From: Schizochytrium sp. TIO01
Lineage: Eukaryota > Sar > Bigyra > Thraustochytrida > Thraustochytriidae
DNA length: 64,000 nt
Direction of reading: 5' to 3'
Assembly (NCBI GenBank): GCA_004764695.1
Contig: SMSO01000032.1
Coordinates: 6,530,668 to 6,594,667, forward strand
Under the pieces are notes generated by a model. It made no database searches. It was not told the DNA's origin and saw nothing but the letters and a program-made list of their open reading frames with translations. Below are positions 33,439-45,636 of the stretch, piece after piece. Within the stretch, counting starts at the first letter, position 1. Each line of letters begins with the position of its first letter. The translations under genes and the position numbers were made by a program.

Positions 33439-33935
33439 CGTTTGTAGTTGTTGCGATTGCAATTCTCCAATCTTGGCACGCCGCGTGCCCAAGCTTTCTT
33501 TGTTGGTCCTGCGAAGAGACCAACAAATGCCCGAAGGCCACACGTGCGGCGAACTTGGTGAAACCCGTGCCTCCGCCGGGACGCCGGGGCAGGTGGCACG
33601 ACCGACCGGCCTCAAAGTGAGCGAACTATGAACGAATTGACGGCATTGCTATTTATGATGATGAGTCTCACTAAAAAAAGTGAAGAGAAGAGAGAAACGG
33701 GGAAACGAGAAAGAAATAATGGGAATATATGAATGGCTGAACAGGGAATGAGCGAGCGAGTCACACAAGATGAAATTCGGAGCTCATCTTGAAACCAACC
33801 TCTCACGCGATTGATTTTGGCTCTATGGCCCCTCAGGGCGCCAATTGGTTGTTTTCGGCGCTTGATCGATGCTCAGCTACGGTGAACTGTGCCTCTCCTT
33901 GAATCGAATAAATATGGTTACAGCGTGAGCTGATT

Positions 33936-33957
33936 CATTATTATTATTATTATTATT
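33936..33957. repeat. (ATT)n microsatellite
   Basis: About seven ATT units leading into an AT-rich stretch to about 33982. Confidence 0.8.
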
Positions 33958-36133
33958 TAATATTTTTTCTATAATACCATAGAGTATAAAACGCTTAGTT
34001 GAGTTTTGATGGCGAGGATCGCGAAACCAGCATCAGCGTAAGGCAGCCAATCGGCAATTTTGAAGAAGACAGCAGCCGCTCGCTTATGCCGAAGCTGACG
34101 ATGACGCGGAAGTTGCAGGGAACTTTCATAGTTCTGTTTGACGCCGATAATGTAATAGCTTATTACTAGTTATAAATGTCAAAGTTCTGATCTCCCGGAC
34201 AATAAAATAGCAAAAGGATGAATGGAAAAATGCGAGTCGCGGATGACATAATTACAGCTCGCGAAACGTAAATTGCAAAGCTTTGCTCTGCCAAGAATAG
34301 CCAGGATCATTGTCATGAGGTTATTGAGTTTCAAATAATGCGAATGCGTTCACATGGACATGCAACGAATGACGAGAGTACGACAACATGCTACAAGAGC
34401 GAGGTTTATATTCATGGCAGCTCTAGCTAGATGACTCCGACTTATTCATCCTAATTTCGCGGTATTTGGCACCTGGCGAGTCTTGCGGCACAAATCATCG
34501 CTGCGCTGCTGCATTTCTGGAGTTCATATCCAAGGCACCCTTTTGTCTATCTGGATGTAGGTCGTTTGGTCACGAGGATGCCGTACGAAAGCCTTTAGGA
34601 GATGGCGACTAGTTCTTTCCTTCCATAGACTGCAGCAACTCTTAAATCTGCCTGAGTGAACCTAATCTGTCGTCCTTGGGGCAGTATGTAGGTAGCTCTA
34701 GGTTTCTCTTTCGCACTTGTAAGCCACACCCCCAACTCAATAAATTACATACACACAATCAATTCATAGTCTAAGTCGCGCGCTTCCAAGCTTCTTTCAT
34801 GAAAATCCACAAGTACAAGCAAATAGAGTGCCTGCTTTCAATGTTTAAACGGATCCCGTCGCGCTTTTTGACAGCCAAGTTTTCCTTTGTAAATAAAAAC
34901 AAATTTGCTTCTTTAAGGCGCCTACTTTGGTAGGTAGGTACTACTACTGAGTTCCCCTTTTTCACGGCCTTTACATTTTCTTTCAAGTTCATAGTGAATA
35001 TTTAATGGGGCCCTGTAATGCTAAGAAGCATGAAACTATATTACCTATTTTCCTCTAGAGGTACCTCTGGCAAGGAGAAGAGTGAGTTTCATTTTTTGTT
35101 ATTGCAAAAACTTTCTGGATAAAGGTGAACATAGTTTGGTGACTTGAAGGTGTTGAGAGCGTAAGGCAAATTCAGAGCACCTTGAGGATGGTTTGTTTCG
35201 TCGAGCTGGGTCTATGTCTGAATATCTCATTCCTAGTATCATACCTCAAGAGGAATTGTATTGCTATTTGCTGTGGTGGGCGAGCTTTGTCAAGACCCAG
35301 ACTGAAACATGTATCATGACATAGGGATTAGCACTTACTACCAAAGTACACAAAGTCTTACCGATCGCCGACTCTAACTAATGGGATGTTGGAGAGGACT
35401 GAGTTGAAAACTTCCGGCCAAAGCATCGAACCTGGCCGCCGAGAAACTCGTCGGACAACTAACTATCGCTTAGAGATCATAGAAACTGTAGTTAATGAAG
35501 AAAGAAAACACAATTTGGGCTAATTGACGCACTTCTGTGAGGCTCGTATCTATGTTGTCTACACCATCGCGAGCAACGGGACAAGCTTTATTCAGGCAGT
35601 GATGATGTTTTCACTATGTTTGACAGTGGGTATTGACTCTGACCGACTGACTAGAAAGCCTGACTAACTAGGGTATCCATCAGTACGTAGAGGACAAGTG
35701 CGGCCAAACCCACAGGTTTGCGCTGGTTCCATGCGCCATTCTTTCCTAAGACCTGTTCAATTTGACGACGGATAGACTGACCTAGAGATCTTATGCAAAG
35801 ATGTATGATCCCCAATGACTTCATAAAGACAGATAAGAACCATCTATGAGAAGCATATGTATGGTGGAATCCACATATGACACAGATACCAGTTGCTAAA
35901 AGATACATTAACTTGAATTTATATAATTAGCGAGTTGATTTCTCGTCAAAAATCATCAGGAATGGTGTTGTTACATTGTTTAAAGTGTAAGAGTTGACGA
36001 ACTCATTTTGCCACTGCTCCGGTGCTGCAGAATGTGTGTGTTAAATGAAACTAATCAAAAGTCAACAATTGTCTGACATGCAGCTTAATATTCCAATACG
36101 GATCCACAAAATTCATATTCAGTCGCAAAAGGT

Positions 36134-39100
36134 TTATTCGATCTTATAGAGGTCGAATGACAAACGCTCTGCTTCGCGAAGGCGGTCTGCATAGATCGGC
36201 GTGCGCAGGTATGTCTCCATAAGCTCGTATAGACCATCCAGAGATCGGCTGATCTCATGCAAACAATCTGCCAACAAAGGCAAATTGAGCATGAGTGCCA
36301 AATCTCGCGAAGACATGACATGATTGAGAAAGAGTTCATCGCGGTACGCACGGCCTACAAAGTTATGAACAACCTCATTCAGAAGTCGTGGTGAAGCAGC
36401 AATAGGTCGAAGAACTGGGCTAGAACTGCGATCACGTTTGTTCAATTGTGAGGCCACTGCAGCAAACGAAGTTGTGAGCCAGCGGTTAGCTGCAAAGAAA
36501 ATTTGCGCAGTATCGGTATTCATGGTCTTGCTTGGGTTTCCCTCTTTATCGCGAAGATAAATCTGAACGCCACCTAGATGATTCAGTTTCCAGAGTGATT
36601 GCCAAATCTCCTGCGAACATTTCACGGCCTTTGAATAAAGAGGAAGAGGCGCATCAAAGTTGACATGCTGCAAGTCTTCAAGCTGGACAGAGCGAAGCAT
36701 CATACCCGTTTCTAAATAGAGAGTACGCGCTATCCGATGTTCAAATGCAGCTAGGTGAGGAGACATTGTATCGATCTTGTACGGATGTTCATACTGATCT
36801 GTGAGCACTTGCTCAACAAGAACAATGAAATCGTGATATGAGCCAGCAATAGCCTCGCGGATAGAATCGCGACCACTTGTAGGCCAAAAACATATCGAGA
36901 GGAAAAGCGCACCAGTAGCACCAATTGCAGACGATGCGATCACGTAACCACCTTCCTTCCATACATTGATTTGAGAGGGGTCACTTGACTTCACAAAGCC
37001 AACAGAGATACTCACCAGTGTACGAACCATACTGTATCCAGCATAACCCCAAGGGGGCCACTTTGTCTTGAACCAGAGATAACATAGGAGTGCGACCACC
37101 TCAAATGCAAACAAAATCCACTTCCTGTTTTCATCTGTGCAGCCATTGATACACGCCAGCTCCCAAGCGACTCCAATAATTATGGCACCTGCAATGACAC
37201 CACAAAGACGATGAATTACGCGTTCAATCACAAGACCAGTCTGAGACTTGAAAAGCACAACCTGGAATGCGAAAATGCCATTGACAAATTGCATGAGTGA
37301 GTACCATTTGTAAGATTGTTGTAACATTCCAGGTAGAACCATGAACGTAGTACCCAAAGCAAATTTGAAGGAAAGTTTCCATTCATTTGAGGAAAACAAA
37401 GTAAGTGTTGCATGTTCCCATCGAGAAATCCAGCTATCAAAAGGTTTGTAAAGATTCTCTTTGTCCGAGGAGTGTAATGTTGGAATGATCGGATCGGCAA
37501 AGGGGAAGGTCATATCCCACTCCTTCTGTGCAAGTGTTTTATCAGGGATACTCTCTTTGGCAAACTCCTCGGTAACCTGTTTCTGTTCCTTGACAAGCTT
37601 GAGAAGAACCAGCACATAACTAATGAGCTTTGTTCGTTTGAAAAACACGTGATCTGGGATTTCAGTATTGCTGCTATCATATGCCTGAGTTGCGTGCGTC
37701 CGCAGATAACGTTGCATCCAGGTGATAGCCAAATCCTCCAACTCTTTTGCAATTTTCTCCATGGCGCCTTGCTCACGCTCAAGTTGCTTTAGCGTATGTT
37801 CTCGAGCCTCGTCGTTTGACCTGTCGGAGGGTACCATATAGACAAGCTTGGCCATACGGTGCGCACCCAGTTCGAGCAAAAGGTTAAGCTTTGTAATGAG
37901 CACAGGAATATTCTCCCGCTCCAATGCCTTACGTTCTGCCTCGGCATCATCAATGGTTGCATGCTCAATACTATCTTGTCGACGAAAGATACTCTTGTGA
38001 AATTCCAAAGTCTCAGAAGGGCCATCTTCCTCATTATCAATCTCAAAGTCCTCTCTGTTATTGACCACGTCGGCAGCTGCAGCTCGTGCACTTCGAGAAA
38101 TGTTCAAAGTGTTTGTGTAGCGTTCGAGATAGCGGTAGCCGTCGCCTTTCCGGAAAAAACGGGTTTCCAGGAGGGCCGCATTCACCCATTTTTGCGTCAC
38201 AGGAATGGATGAAATTTCCTTCTGACGGGCGTCATCCAAGGCATCAATGAGATCCTTTTCAATGCGAGTGTGGCACGATGATGCTTTCGGGTTGAGCGTA
38301 TGAATTGCAATTCGGTCATAGACTGGTCGCAGATGTCGCAAGACGGAAGCATACATTGCATACCGGTTTTGAAGAGACTGCCTTGCATCTTTATTTGCCG
38401 ACCAAGGGAAAATGAGTACAGCACTGAGCCAGTGCACAATAAAAGCGGCACCAATACCAAAAGTCGCACCTCCCAGCGCCAGCATCACCTCTGTAAAAGG
38501 ATACTCATAGTCGTTCATGTTATAAATCTGAAAAATTGCGACATGAATAATCGAGAACGTGATCGTCGGACCCATGAGAGTCATAAGGACAGAAACGCGT
38601 AAGACACCGATGAGAAATGCTATCAAGACACCGACGAAAAAGAGAACAAGATAGCCAACAATATTGCGAGGAGAAATTGCCACAATCAGAATAGAGTAAA
38701 CAATGTAAAATGGCCACGCGCTGAGAAGGACCATAATTTGTTGCATCTCATATCCTAAGCAAGTCATATGGATAGGGCGGAGGGCCAAAATCAGAGCCAG
38801 GATGGGAATCATCAGAGAGGTATTGTATGAAATAGTCTGAATAATTTCCCAGAAAGGAAGGAATAAGGCGATTGTTGCGACAACTGCATTTCTCACCAAA
38901 ATTTTCTCCGGAAGGCCGAATGTGAACTTGCACCATCGAGACCTTTTAGGTTTCTCGTCGACAGGAGTTGCTGTGGGCAGCGGAGGTGGCGCAGCCTCGC
39001 CTTTCTCCAGGTCGTATGATGTGTGACCAGGAGCAGACATTTCCCTCAAGCACTTGCGTGCATATTGATCAACTTTTTCCAGCCATTCGTCTCCAGACGC

Positions 39101-39229
39101 ATCTCTGCGCAACGTGTCGAGCTCCCTGCGCTCGGCAAGACTAGCCTCAGCTAATTGGCTCTCCTGTAGTCTCTCATATTGTTCTTCGGACCATTCTTGA
39201 AAGAGCTGTTCGGCTCTGCCGTCTGTCAT
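36134..39229 (-). CDS. G4: FUSC/ArAE-like membrane protein, clade B
   Basis: A 1031-residue product with ATG at 39227-39229. Box LFQEWSEEQ (9-17); the amphipathic segment with DQYARKCLREM (54-64); DLEKGEAAPPPLP (73-85) where a proline run links to the first bundle (about 108-277). Second bundle about 617-790 with VIERVIHRLCG and C693/C697 (CINGC). The soluble region is about 50 residues shorter than in clade A, because the long coiled-coil is replaced by an acidic stretch (about 397-440). Conserved blocks include KRTKLISYVLVLLKLVK, WDMTFPFADPIIP and, at the C-terminus, NFDAPLPLYSKAV and SPVLRPIAASP. Its nearest relative by eye is G5: the N-terminal 80 residues, the DLEKGEA-proline segment and the acidic stretch all match. 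Yet the largest spacer of the array (8.1 kb) separates them. Confidence 0.8.
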   Translation of the reverse strand: MTDGRAEQLFQEWSEEQYERLQESQLAEASLAERRELDTLRRDASGDEWLEKVDQYARKCLREMSAPGHTSYDLEKGEAAPPPLPTATPVDEKPKRSRWCKFTFGLPEKILVRNAVVATIALFLPFWEIIQTISYNTSLMIPILALILALRPIHMTCLGYEMQQIMVLLSAWPFYIVYSILIVAISPRNIVGYLVLFFVGVLIAFLIGVLRVSVLMTLMGPTITFSIIHVAIFQIYNMNDYEYPFTEVMLALGGATFGIGAAFIVHWLSAVLIFPWSANKDARQSLQNRYAMYASVLRHLRPVYDRIAIHTLNPKASSCHTRIEKDLIDALDDARQKEISSIPVTQKWVNAALLETRFFRKGDGYRYLERYTNTLNISRSARAAAADVVNNREDFEIDNEEDGPSETLEFHKSIFRRQDSIEHATIDDAEAERKALERENIPVLITKLNLLLELGAHRMAKLVYMVPSDRSNDEAREHTLKQLEREQGAMEKIAKELEDLAITWMQRYLRTHATQAYDSSNTEIPDHVFFKRTKLISYVLVLLKLVKEQKQVTEEFAKESIPDKTLAQKEWDMTFPFADPIIPTLHSSDKENLYKPFDSWISRWEHATLTLFSSNEWKLSFKFALGTTFMVLPGMLQQSYKWYSLMQFVNGIFAFQVVLFKSQTGLVIERVIHRLCGVIAGAIIIGVAWELACINGCTDENRKWILFAFEVVALLCYLWFKTKWPPWGYAGYSMVRTLVSISVGFVKSSDPSQINVWKEGGYVIASSAIGATGALFLSICFWPTSGRDSIREAIAGSYHDFIVLVEQVLTDQYEHPYKIDTMSPHLAAFEHRIARTLYLETGMMLRSVQLEDLQHVNFDAPLPLYSKAVKCSQEIWQSLWKLNHLGGVQIYLRDKEGNPSKTMNTDTAQIFFAANRWLTTSFAAVASQLNKRDRSSSPVLRPIAASPRLLNEVVHNFVGRAYRDELFLNHVMSSRDLALMLNLPLLADCLHEISRSLDGLYELMETYLRTPIYADRLREAERLSFDLYKIE

Positions 39230-41143
39230 GGTTTGGTTTGCACAAACACTAGATGGCGGACCCCTCCAAAGTAGGTTTGGTGGTGCCCGAAATGAAGTAT
39301 TACCTCAAAGACTGCCTGTATCAAATTTTTGTATACTTCACCCTAATAAATACTGGACTCTGAAGTTGTGGCTGAAAGCGGCGAAAATATCGCTCGGCTT
39401 TCCCGCTTTACTCTTGACAAGGAGTCTGCTGTCTTCTGGAAAGTACTCTTTATCACTACAATGCACAGTACAGAGTAGACCGCGGCTCAATCGACTCTTG
39501 AAGCGAGATCGTCGATGGCGATTTTGTGGATGTGTGCAAATATTGTATCGAACTTTTCTGAAACTTCACGTGTACTGGCAACAGCGAATTACTTCTCAGT
39601 CGCGACCCGCTCTTCCACGCAGACGCAAGCAAAACCAAGCCTCGTTGTCCTTCTTGTACTACAAGCAGCAGAAGACAAAGGTAGCTGCAGGTGCCGTGAC
39701 TGCTCTCAAGTTCAGGTACTGCTCAAACAATCGGACCAAGCTCCTCCCGATTTTTAATTTTCTGTCCCAATCTTCCCGTTGCGGCTCTCGGGGTCTCAGA
39801 TCACCACCAGCCGTGAATCGGAGAAGCCTCTAGTATAGTACTGTTTCTCTGTTTTAGAAATACGCAGTAGGTCTCTAATGATGATTGGCCTATTCGTCGT
39901 TTCTTCCTCCACGTCGTCGATCGCGACGGAAGTCGCCAATTCAATCCCAAGCCTTCTACTACTACTTCCCCTCCTTTGCCCTTCTCGCCAGACTTTGACG
40001 CTTCTGTAAATTACCAGCTTCGTTCGGGCCAACCGCTGAGCCAAACTCTCGGGTAAAGCTTCTTTTCGACGTTCTCACCGTTCCGAGCAGTATGCCTCTA
40101 TAAGGTCAAGCTCTCGAATAGAAAATTAAGCGATACCAGCAGCAACCGCGGCAGCAACGACAAAGGCACCCGCAAACCTGAGCAGCTCTAGGTCGGCGTC
40201 TGATAAGGGGTCGAAGTTGATAAGATTTGATGCTAGCTAGCTAGCCTGTTAGTGTTTTGGAGATCGTTTCTGAGTGAGGTCTGAGGTCTCCTTATTACAA
40301 CAGCTCTCAAAGCGTTTAATTGTAGTAGAAAACTAGACAAATGGGCCACGAACCACGTTGCAGGCGACTACAATTGCACAATGAAGAAAGCAGTTGCTAG
40401 CCACCTAGTATCTTCTTGACGTTGAGCAGTTGCCAGCCTTTATTGATCTCCACGAAGCGAGCACCGCGTATGTGACGTACTTTTAGCGAGTAGGAGTGCG
40501 GGCGAGCTGGCGCTGATCCACAGGAATAGTCGAGTTGAAGATGCGACGCAGGTATAGGAAGGGCTCTGCAAAGCGGTTTAGATCTGCGGGTCTGTTCTTT
40601 CGGTGGGCAAAGCTCTGTTTGTGCTACCAGCGGTGCAGGCTTTTATTCTGCAGCGGCACGTTTAATCTGGGTTTGTTGCGGGCCCAGGACACAAGAACTC
40701 TGGAGCCTCTTAGAGTCGGAATTCACGAACAGAAACTTTCAAGAAACGTGAAGAAAAAAACAAAGAAAAAAAGAAAAATGCCACTAAAGCATTTTCTTTT
40801 AAAACTAAAAACATTTTCTGGGTCATTTTTTCTTTTAAATAATTAAGTTGATTATATATATACATGTACTAATGAAAGGTTCAGATGCGAGTGAAAGATT
40901 GCCACGGATAATTCGTCGAGCAAGCTGTACGATTAATAACACGTGGTCGCATGTAAGCATGCGCAGCAGTCGTCGCCAAACTTGACTGTTGTGATGCGTC
41001 TATATTTACAGCCGCTGTGCCGATGGACCTCCGAAGTCATATCTACACGCTGCCGTGCCGCCCTTTATCTTTTCGTTTTCCTCTTCCTCAAATGATGTAC
41101 AAAAAGAGAATCCCATATTGTTATCATATATCCATGTTGTTAG

Positions 41144-41178
41144 AAAAAAAAAAAAAACATTTTTTTATTTTTTTTTTC
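41144..41178. repeat. A-run followed by T-run
   Basis: Fourteen A residues (41144-41157), then after CA a T-rich stretch to about 41178. It is self-complementary and could fold into a weak hairpin. Confidence 0.75.
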
Positions 41179-41252
41179 CAAAAATGTCTAGAACACCTTT
41201 TCTCAATAGTAAGTAGTAAATAGTAAAGGTAATAGAAGCAGGGCGTGACCTT

Positions 41253-41441
41253 TTAATGAAAATAAAATCTCACGGAAAATCCAACTTCTTTTCTCCTTCT
41301 ACTTTCTCCATTGCTTTTTCTTCTCAGCTGAACAAATGAGAAGTTTTTGCCACTCTGTGCTTTCCAACTTACAAGACCCGGTATTGCGGCAGTGTCAGAG
41401 GGCGATGATGGAGTGCTTGACGATGAAGTGGAGCTCAGCAT
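41253..41441 (-). other. Possible small spliced frame (very tentative)
   Basis: An ATG at 41439-41441 opens a Ser/Thr/Pro-rich frame. After 23 codons it meets a perfect GTAAGT donor (first base 41372), and 45 bp later a pyrimidine-rich acceptor ending TTCAG (41328-41330). Splicing would give a 47-residue Arg/Lys-rich product; unspliced it gives 62 residues. The product resembles nothing known, the intron is much shorter than the two supported introns in this window, and a frame of this size can arise by chance. I list it because the splice pair is good. Confidence 0.15.
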
Positions 41442-42652
41442 GATCGATCTCGTGGCGTTTCTTTCTCGAGAGAGAACAGGCGAAGACGGTTATTTGATTG
41501 CTAAGCAGCAAGGTCGTCAGAGCTGATTGACGGTAATGAACCGCTCAGAACACTGGGATTTCCACAAGTTGTAACCATTGGTGGTTGCCGCTATTTGAGT
41601 TCAACCTACGAACGTTGTGCCAAAAAATAGAACTCATCGTTGCATATGCACCGAGTGGTACATGATGATAGTCGTAGTCGTCATCACTCAGGATAACCTT
41701 GCATAAAATGGTACCACCATTGTATATCTTTTACTCTCAAATTGGGGTTTAGCAATAATTGTCGTTCGCTTCAGCGCGATCCTCTTTCATGTTCAAGAAA
41801 ATCCATCGTCACCCCCCAAAATATCGCTCCTACTAAAACCTTACAACAAAAACAAATCAAAACAAAATAAAACAAGAAACTTAGAAACCAGAAAACGAAG
41901 CTCTTCAAAAGTTGACGAGCATGCACGTTTTTATGGTATCCTTTACTCGCAAGGCCATGATCCCAACTTGCTTTCGAGAGTATTCAACAGCTCAATTACG
42001 TACAGTTACGATGAGTCTCTAGAACCGACTCGTGAATACCCCTACTCTTGTGCGGTCTGCACTGAAGAAATTGCTTCACATTCGTTCGATTGATTGATCG
42101 GCAATTGACTGGTCACCTTTAGAGATTGCTTTCTAATTTCTCCTACTCCCTGCTATCAAGTAGATAGAAGAAGGGTTTGTTTACCCTCTGATTGACGATG
42201 CGATGATGATTGTTCACTTGAATTGGGAATGTATGCACACATACCATTCATTAAAAGCTCAACAAACCAAAATTACTACTTTAAAGTAAGAATAACAATA
42301 CTCCTAATAGTGGTAACTTCAAAAGAGGGTGAGAATTGATTGCTTTCTTTGTGAAAATTGACTAAATTTGTCAACTTGAGCCCTCAGACAGAGGGGTACA
42401 AAGAAAGCAAACCAGGCCTCCTCATCTGCGATTTGTTTCCTCGCCTTCGTTCGCTCTGGATCCACCCACGCTTCTATTCTGTGTAAACGCTGCGGAGTCT
42501 CCGTGGCAAGCAGGCGGCAAGCGTTTTATGCCATTCGCTTCTTGTGCTCGCCCGACACTGCTACGGAATGGTTTTGATGTATGAGCACGAGCATATTTCA
42601 TCATTGCGCGGTTATGGCGGCGAGTCGGAGAAGCGCTACTTCGACGAGGCAG

Positions 42653-42736
42653 TCATTCATTCACTCATTCACTCATTCACTCATTCACTCATTCACTCAT
42701 TCACTCATTCACTCATTCACTCATTCATGCATTCAG
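42653..42736. repeat. (CATTCACT)n octamer tandem repeat
   Basis: Roughly eight to nine tandem copies of an 8-bp unit, decaying into CAGTCGGT-type units to about 42755. On the plus strand it yields spurious Ser/His repeat frames. Confidence 0.85.
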
Positions 42737-42875
42737 TCGGTCAGTCGGTCGGTCGCCCTCTTCATCGTCTTCACCTTCAGGTTCTTCGCCGACGACGTAC
42801 AAAACGCCACCAGCTTGCAACAAGTTCTGCTTTAACGCAGCACCTAGAGCACGGCCAGGGACTGCTGCTTCGAGT

Positions 42876-43122
42876 GAATGAATGAATAATCAATTGAATG
42901 AATGAATGAGAATGAATGAATAATTGAATGAATAATTGAATGAATGAATTAGAATGAATGAATGAATGAATGAATAATTGAATGAATAATTGAATGAATA
43001 ATTGAATGAATGAATTAGAATGAATGAATGAATTAGAATGAATAATTGAATGAATAATTGAATGAATGAATTGAATGAATAATTGAATGAATGAATTAAT
43101 GAATGAATGAATGAATGAATGG
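42876..43122. repeat. (GAAT)n-derived degenerate tandem repeat
   Basis: About 245 bp built from GAATGAAT and ATAATTGAATGA units in irregular higher-order order. It is largely complementary in sense to the CATTCACT tract 140 bp upstream, so the two could pair as imperfect arms. On the minus strand it yields a spurious Phe/Asn/Ser-rich frame. Confidence 0.85.
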
Positions 43123-43298
43123 CCACTGACCAGACTCCAGTCTCAGTCCTGGCGAGCTGGGCCTGCTGCCCTTCTTCCTGCCCGCCCGAGACACTCTCCG
43201 CACGGTGCCTGGCGCAGCCTTCGCCTCGGACCTGTGAATTAACTAGCTGACGCCTGAAGAGTCTTACGAGCGAGCGAATATATAAGTTTGCATTCCTG

Positions 43299-43349
43299 AT
43301 GCGATGCAATGCAATGCGATGCGATGCGATGCGATGCGATGCGATGCGT
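43299..43349. repeat. (GATGC)n pentamer repeat
   Basis: About ten copies of GATGC/AATGC pentamers, soon followed by GCTT tetramers near 43362-43378 and 43440-43455. Confidence 0.85.
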
Positions 43350-45029
43350 TGAGGCCCTCTTTGCTTGCTTGCTTGCTTTGTTTGTGGGGCTCGCCTTTTT
43401 CGCAGACCGGGGGTCGTGCAATCCATCCATTAGGAACCTTGCTTGCTTGCTTGCGCTCTCGGCTTTAGGCTTGCAGGAAGCGAAGTCTGGATTGTAAGAA
43501 CCTGAAGGTACCTGGATTCCTACCTAAGTGGATTGATTATCTGTTTGTATGTGCCAGAACTTGAAGAAACGACGAAGACCTCTGGAATCTGCACGCTTCC
43601 TTCCTGTATAATAGACGACGATGACGACGTGGCATTCTGGCGGTCATTTGGGTAAACTGGATTATGAAGTTGGGGGCCAAGGAAGCTGAGCGAGAGTCTG
43701 GACCGGAGGTTTGAAGCCAGGTTTTCTTTTCGTTGTTTCTTGCGCTATGCATTATAGCGCTCGCTTTTAAAGTTAGACGAAAGCAGTTCAAGCGCAATTC
43801 GCAAACTGTGCGAATTGCACTTATGACCTTCATTCAATACTGAATAGCGAATATTGTGCCTTTGAAGGAAAGTCCGTGCTCGGGTGAACTCGGGTCCTGG
43901 GGCAAGGGGACAAGGAAACTGACAATGGACGTACAAAGACGATTGTTGGCATCATATGAAAGCTATCTCCAGAGATCGACGCGCAATTAAAGCTGTGTTG
44001 CTACTCGAGGAAAACTTGTGCACGCTCGTAATGTAGTAGGTATGAGTATAATTCAACATTTTTTTTAAATTTTCAAATAACTTTTTTTTAAAATATTTTT
44101 TCTTAACATTAAAGTCTTTAGTTATTTTTTTAATTGAAATAAATTTATATAAATGTATTTAATTAAAAATTAAAAATAAATCATTAAAAAGTACTCCTCA
44201 GGCTACTACTTAGAGTAAAATGAACAGACGTACGGGTAGGTTTGTCCTCAGAGAGTCAACGGCGTATGTGCCGTGGGTGTCGGAAACTTTGCGTACCCTG
44301 ATAGAGACGCTGTACATAGCTTGAGTGAATGTAGCACGCACTCTCTTCCAAAGGGAGGAATGACAGAGAAAACTCAATGGATAACCCGATCGATGGTCAT
44401 GCCGCTCGCTGTTCATTTTAAATAAAGCCAAAACAATCTCTCCTCACTTGACTCAGGCCAAGTACCTTCTACCTAGCTAGAATAAGTGTTTCTCCTTACA
44501 CCTCTCTTTCGCTTTCTCTTTCCTTCTTTCTTCATTGTTTCCATGTCTCTAGATGTCACCACTGAATTTGTCAACTGATAACACTCACTTCGAGTCCTTT
44601 AGCCCTTGGTGTTCTTTATTCGGCAGAATGGGCGCCAGAGCTCTGAATTTCCGTTCAAGAGCCACAAACATCCGAGCTTCGAAGGAGGCTTTCTTTATTG
44701 GCCAAAGCGACGTGTGTTTTCTTTCACTCGCTCTTCGTTGAAAGAAAGAACTTAAACTTGACTTTGAACCTCAAGTTATTAGTTGCCGTCTCCTCGCCTT
44801 AGAATCTGGAGTCGCATACGTACGTGGCATACTTACATACATACGCCACAAGACGATTCAAAAGGCTCCAGACTCCTTAATGGGGGGTAAGCTGAGCTCT
44901 TGGGTTCGTGTTTAGGCTTTCGAGTGTTACCGTGTTGTTTTAGAAACCCTTTGGCATTCGCCTGGATTAGTTGGGCTCGCGAGAGCTCCTGGATTCCACC
45001 CAAGCTTGGCAAGACTTACCGCTGCGCTA

Positions 45030-45074
45030 TAAACAAACAAACAAACAGACGAACAAACAAACAAACAAATAAAT
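45030..45074. repeat. (AAAC)n microsatellite
   Basis: About eleven AAAC/GAAC/AAAT units on the plus strand. Confidence 0.85.
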
Positions 45075-45610
45075 ACTGCTACACGACACACCGTGGCTTC
45101 CTGACGTGTGTGCTCGCCTGCAAGATCGACACTTTATGATATTGTCTTCGCCTTCTCTGCCTCAATAACACACGGATTGTTTGCAATCTCGACGGATGCG
45201 CTGTCTTTCTGTAAATCCAAATTAGGGCGGTCAAAGTGCCTTATGCGCAATAAAAGCCACAGCCTCGCCAGCGTTGACACATTAAGGGGGCACATTCGCC
45301 CGTGCGTGGAAGTCTTCTTCGGAATGAATGTGTTGGATGCTTATAGAGATGTAACGAATTGATCGTTGGAATGGACATCGTTAGTTTTTTGCAGCATACC
45401 TCAACATGCCCCGTCATTTCGTGAGCAAAACGAAGGCTCTTTGATCGATGCGGTTGCTCCCTTATGAAGGTGGGTCGAGTCTGAACTGGGCCTGGGAGGT
45501 ACATTCCTAAGTAGCGGCACCAAAGACTGCGCTCTTCAACGCAGCTTCAGCAGCAACTTTATTCAGAGTTCAACTTGGCACCATCTGGCGCTCTGCTATG
45601 GCGCAATTGA

Positions 45611-45636
45611 TAGCTAGCTAGCTAGCTAGCTAGCTA
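45611..45636. repeat. (TAGC)n self-complementary tract
   Basis: Six TAGC units. The unit is its own reverse complement in register, so the tract can form a cruciform or hairpin. Confidence 0.85.

Larger units (their letters stand above)
31676..36133. other. Spacer G3-G4 (4.5 kb), repeat-rich
   Basis: No protein gene was recognised. It holds several simple repeats: a GTTTT tract (32411-32440), CTTTG and CTTT tracts (33351-33438) and ATT repeats (33936-33957). There are also ACCTAGG/TAGGTAGG-type motifs near 33007 and 34929. A minus-strand frame 35651-35908 (85 codons, ATG) is partly hydrophobic but matches nothing known and does not align with the array proteins. Confidence 0.55.

Noticed and set aside
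35651-35908. A partly hydrophobic 85-codon minus-strand frame below G4
   Set aside because: I tested it by eye as a relic of the array proteins. None of the conserved blocks (ER-x3-R, CX3C, FDAP, HLGG) is present.
39228-39833. A 201-codon plus-strand frame beginning at the G4 start region
   Set aside because: The composition is spacer-like, there is no motif, and it overlaps the G4 start codon on the other strand.
42544-42885. Ser/His/Thr repeat frames on the plus strand
   Set aside because: Translation of the CATTCACT tandem repeat; no other content.
42890-43426. A 178-codon minus-strand frame with Phe/Asn/Ser repeats
   Set aside because: It is produced by the GAAT tandem repeat and the GATGC tract. 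The protein is only simple-sequence translation.
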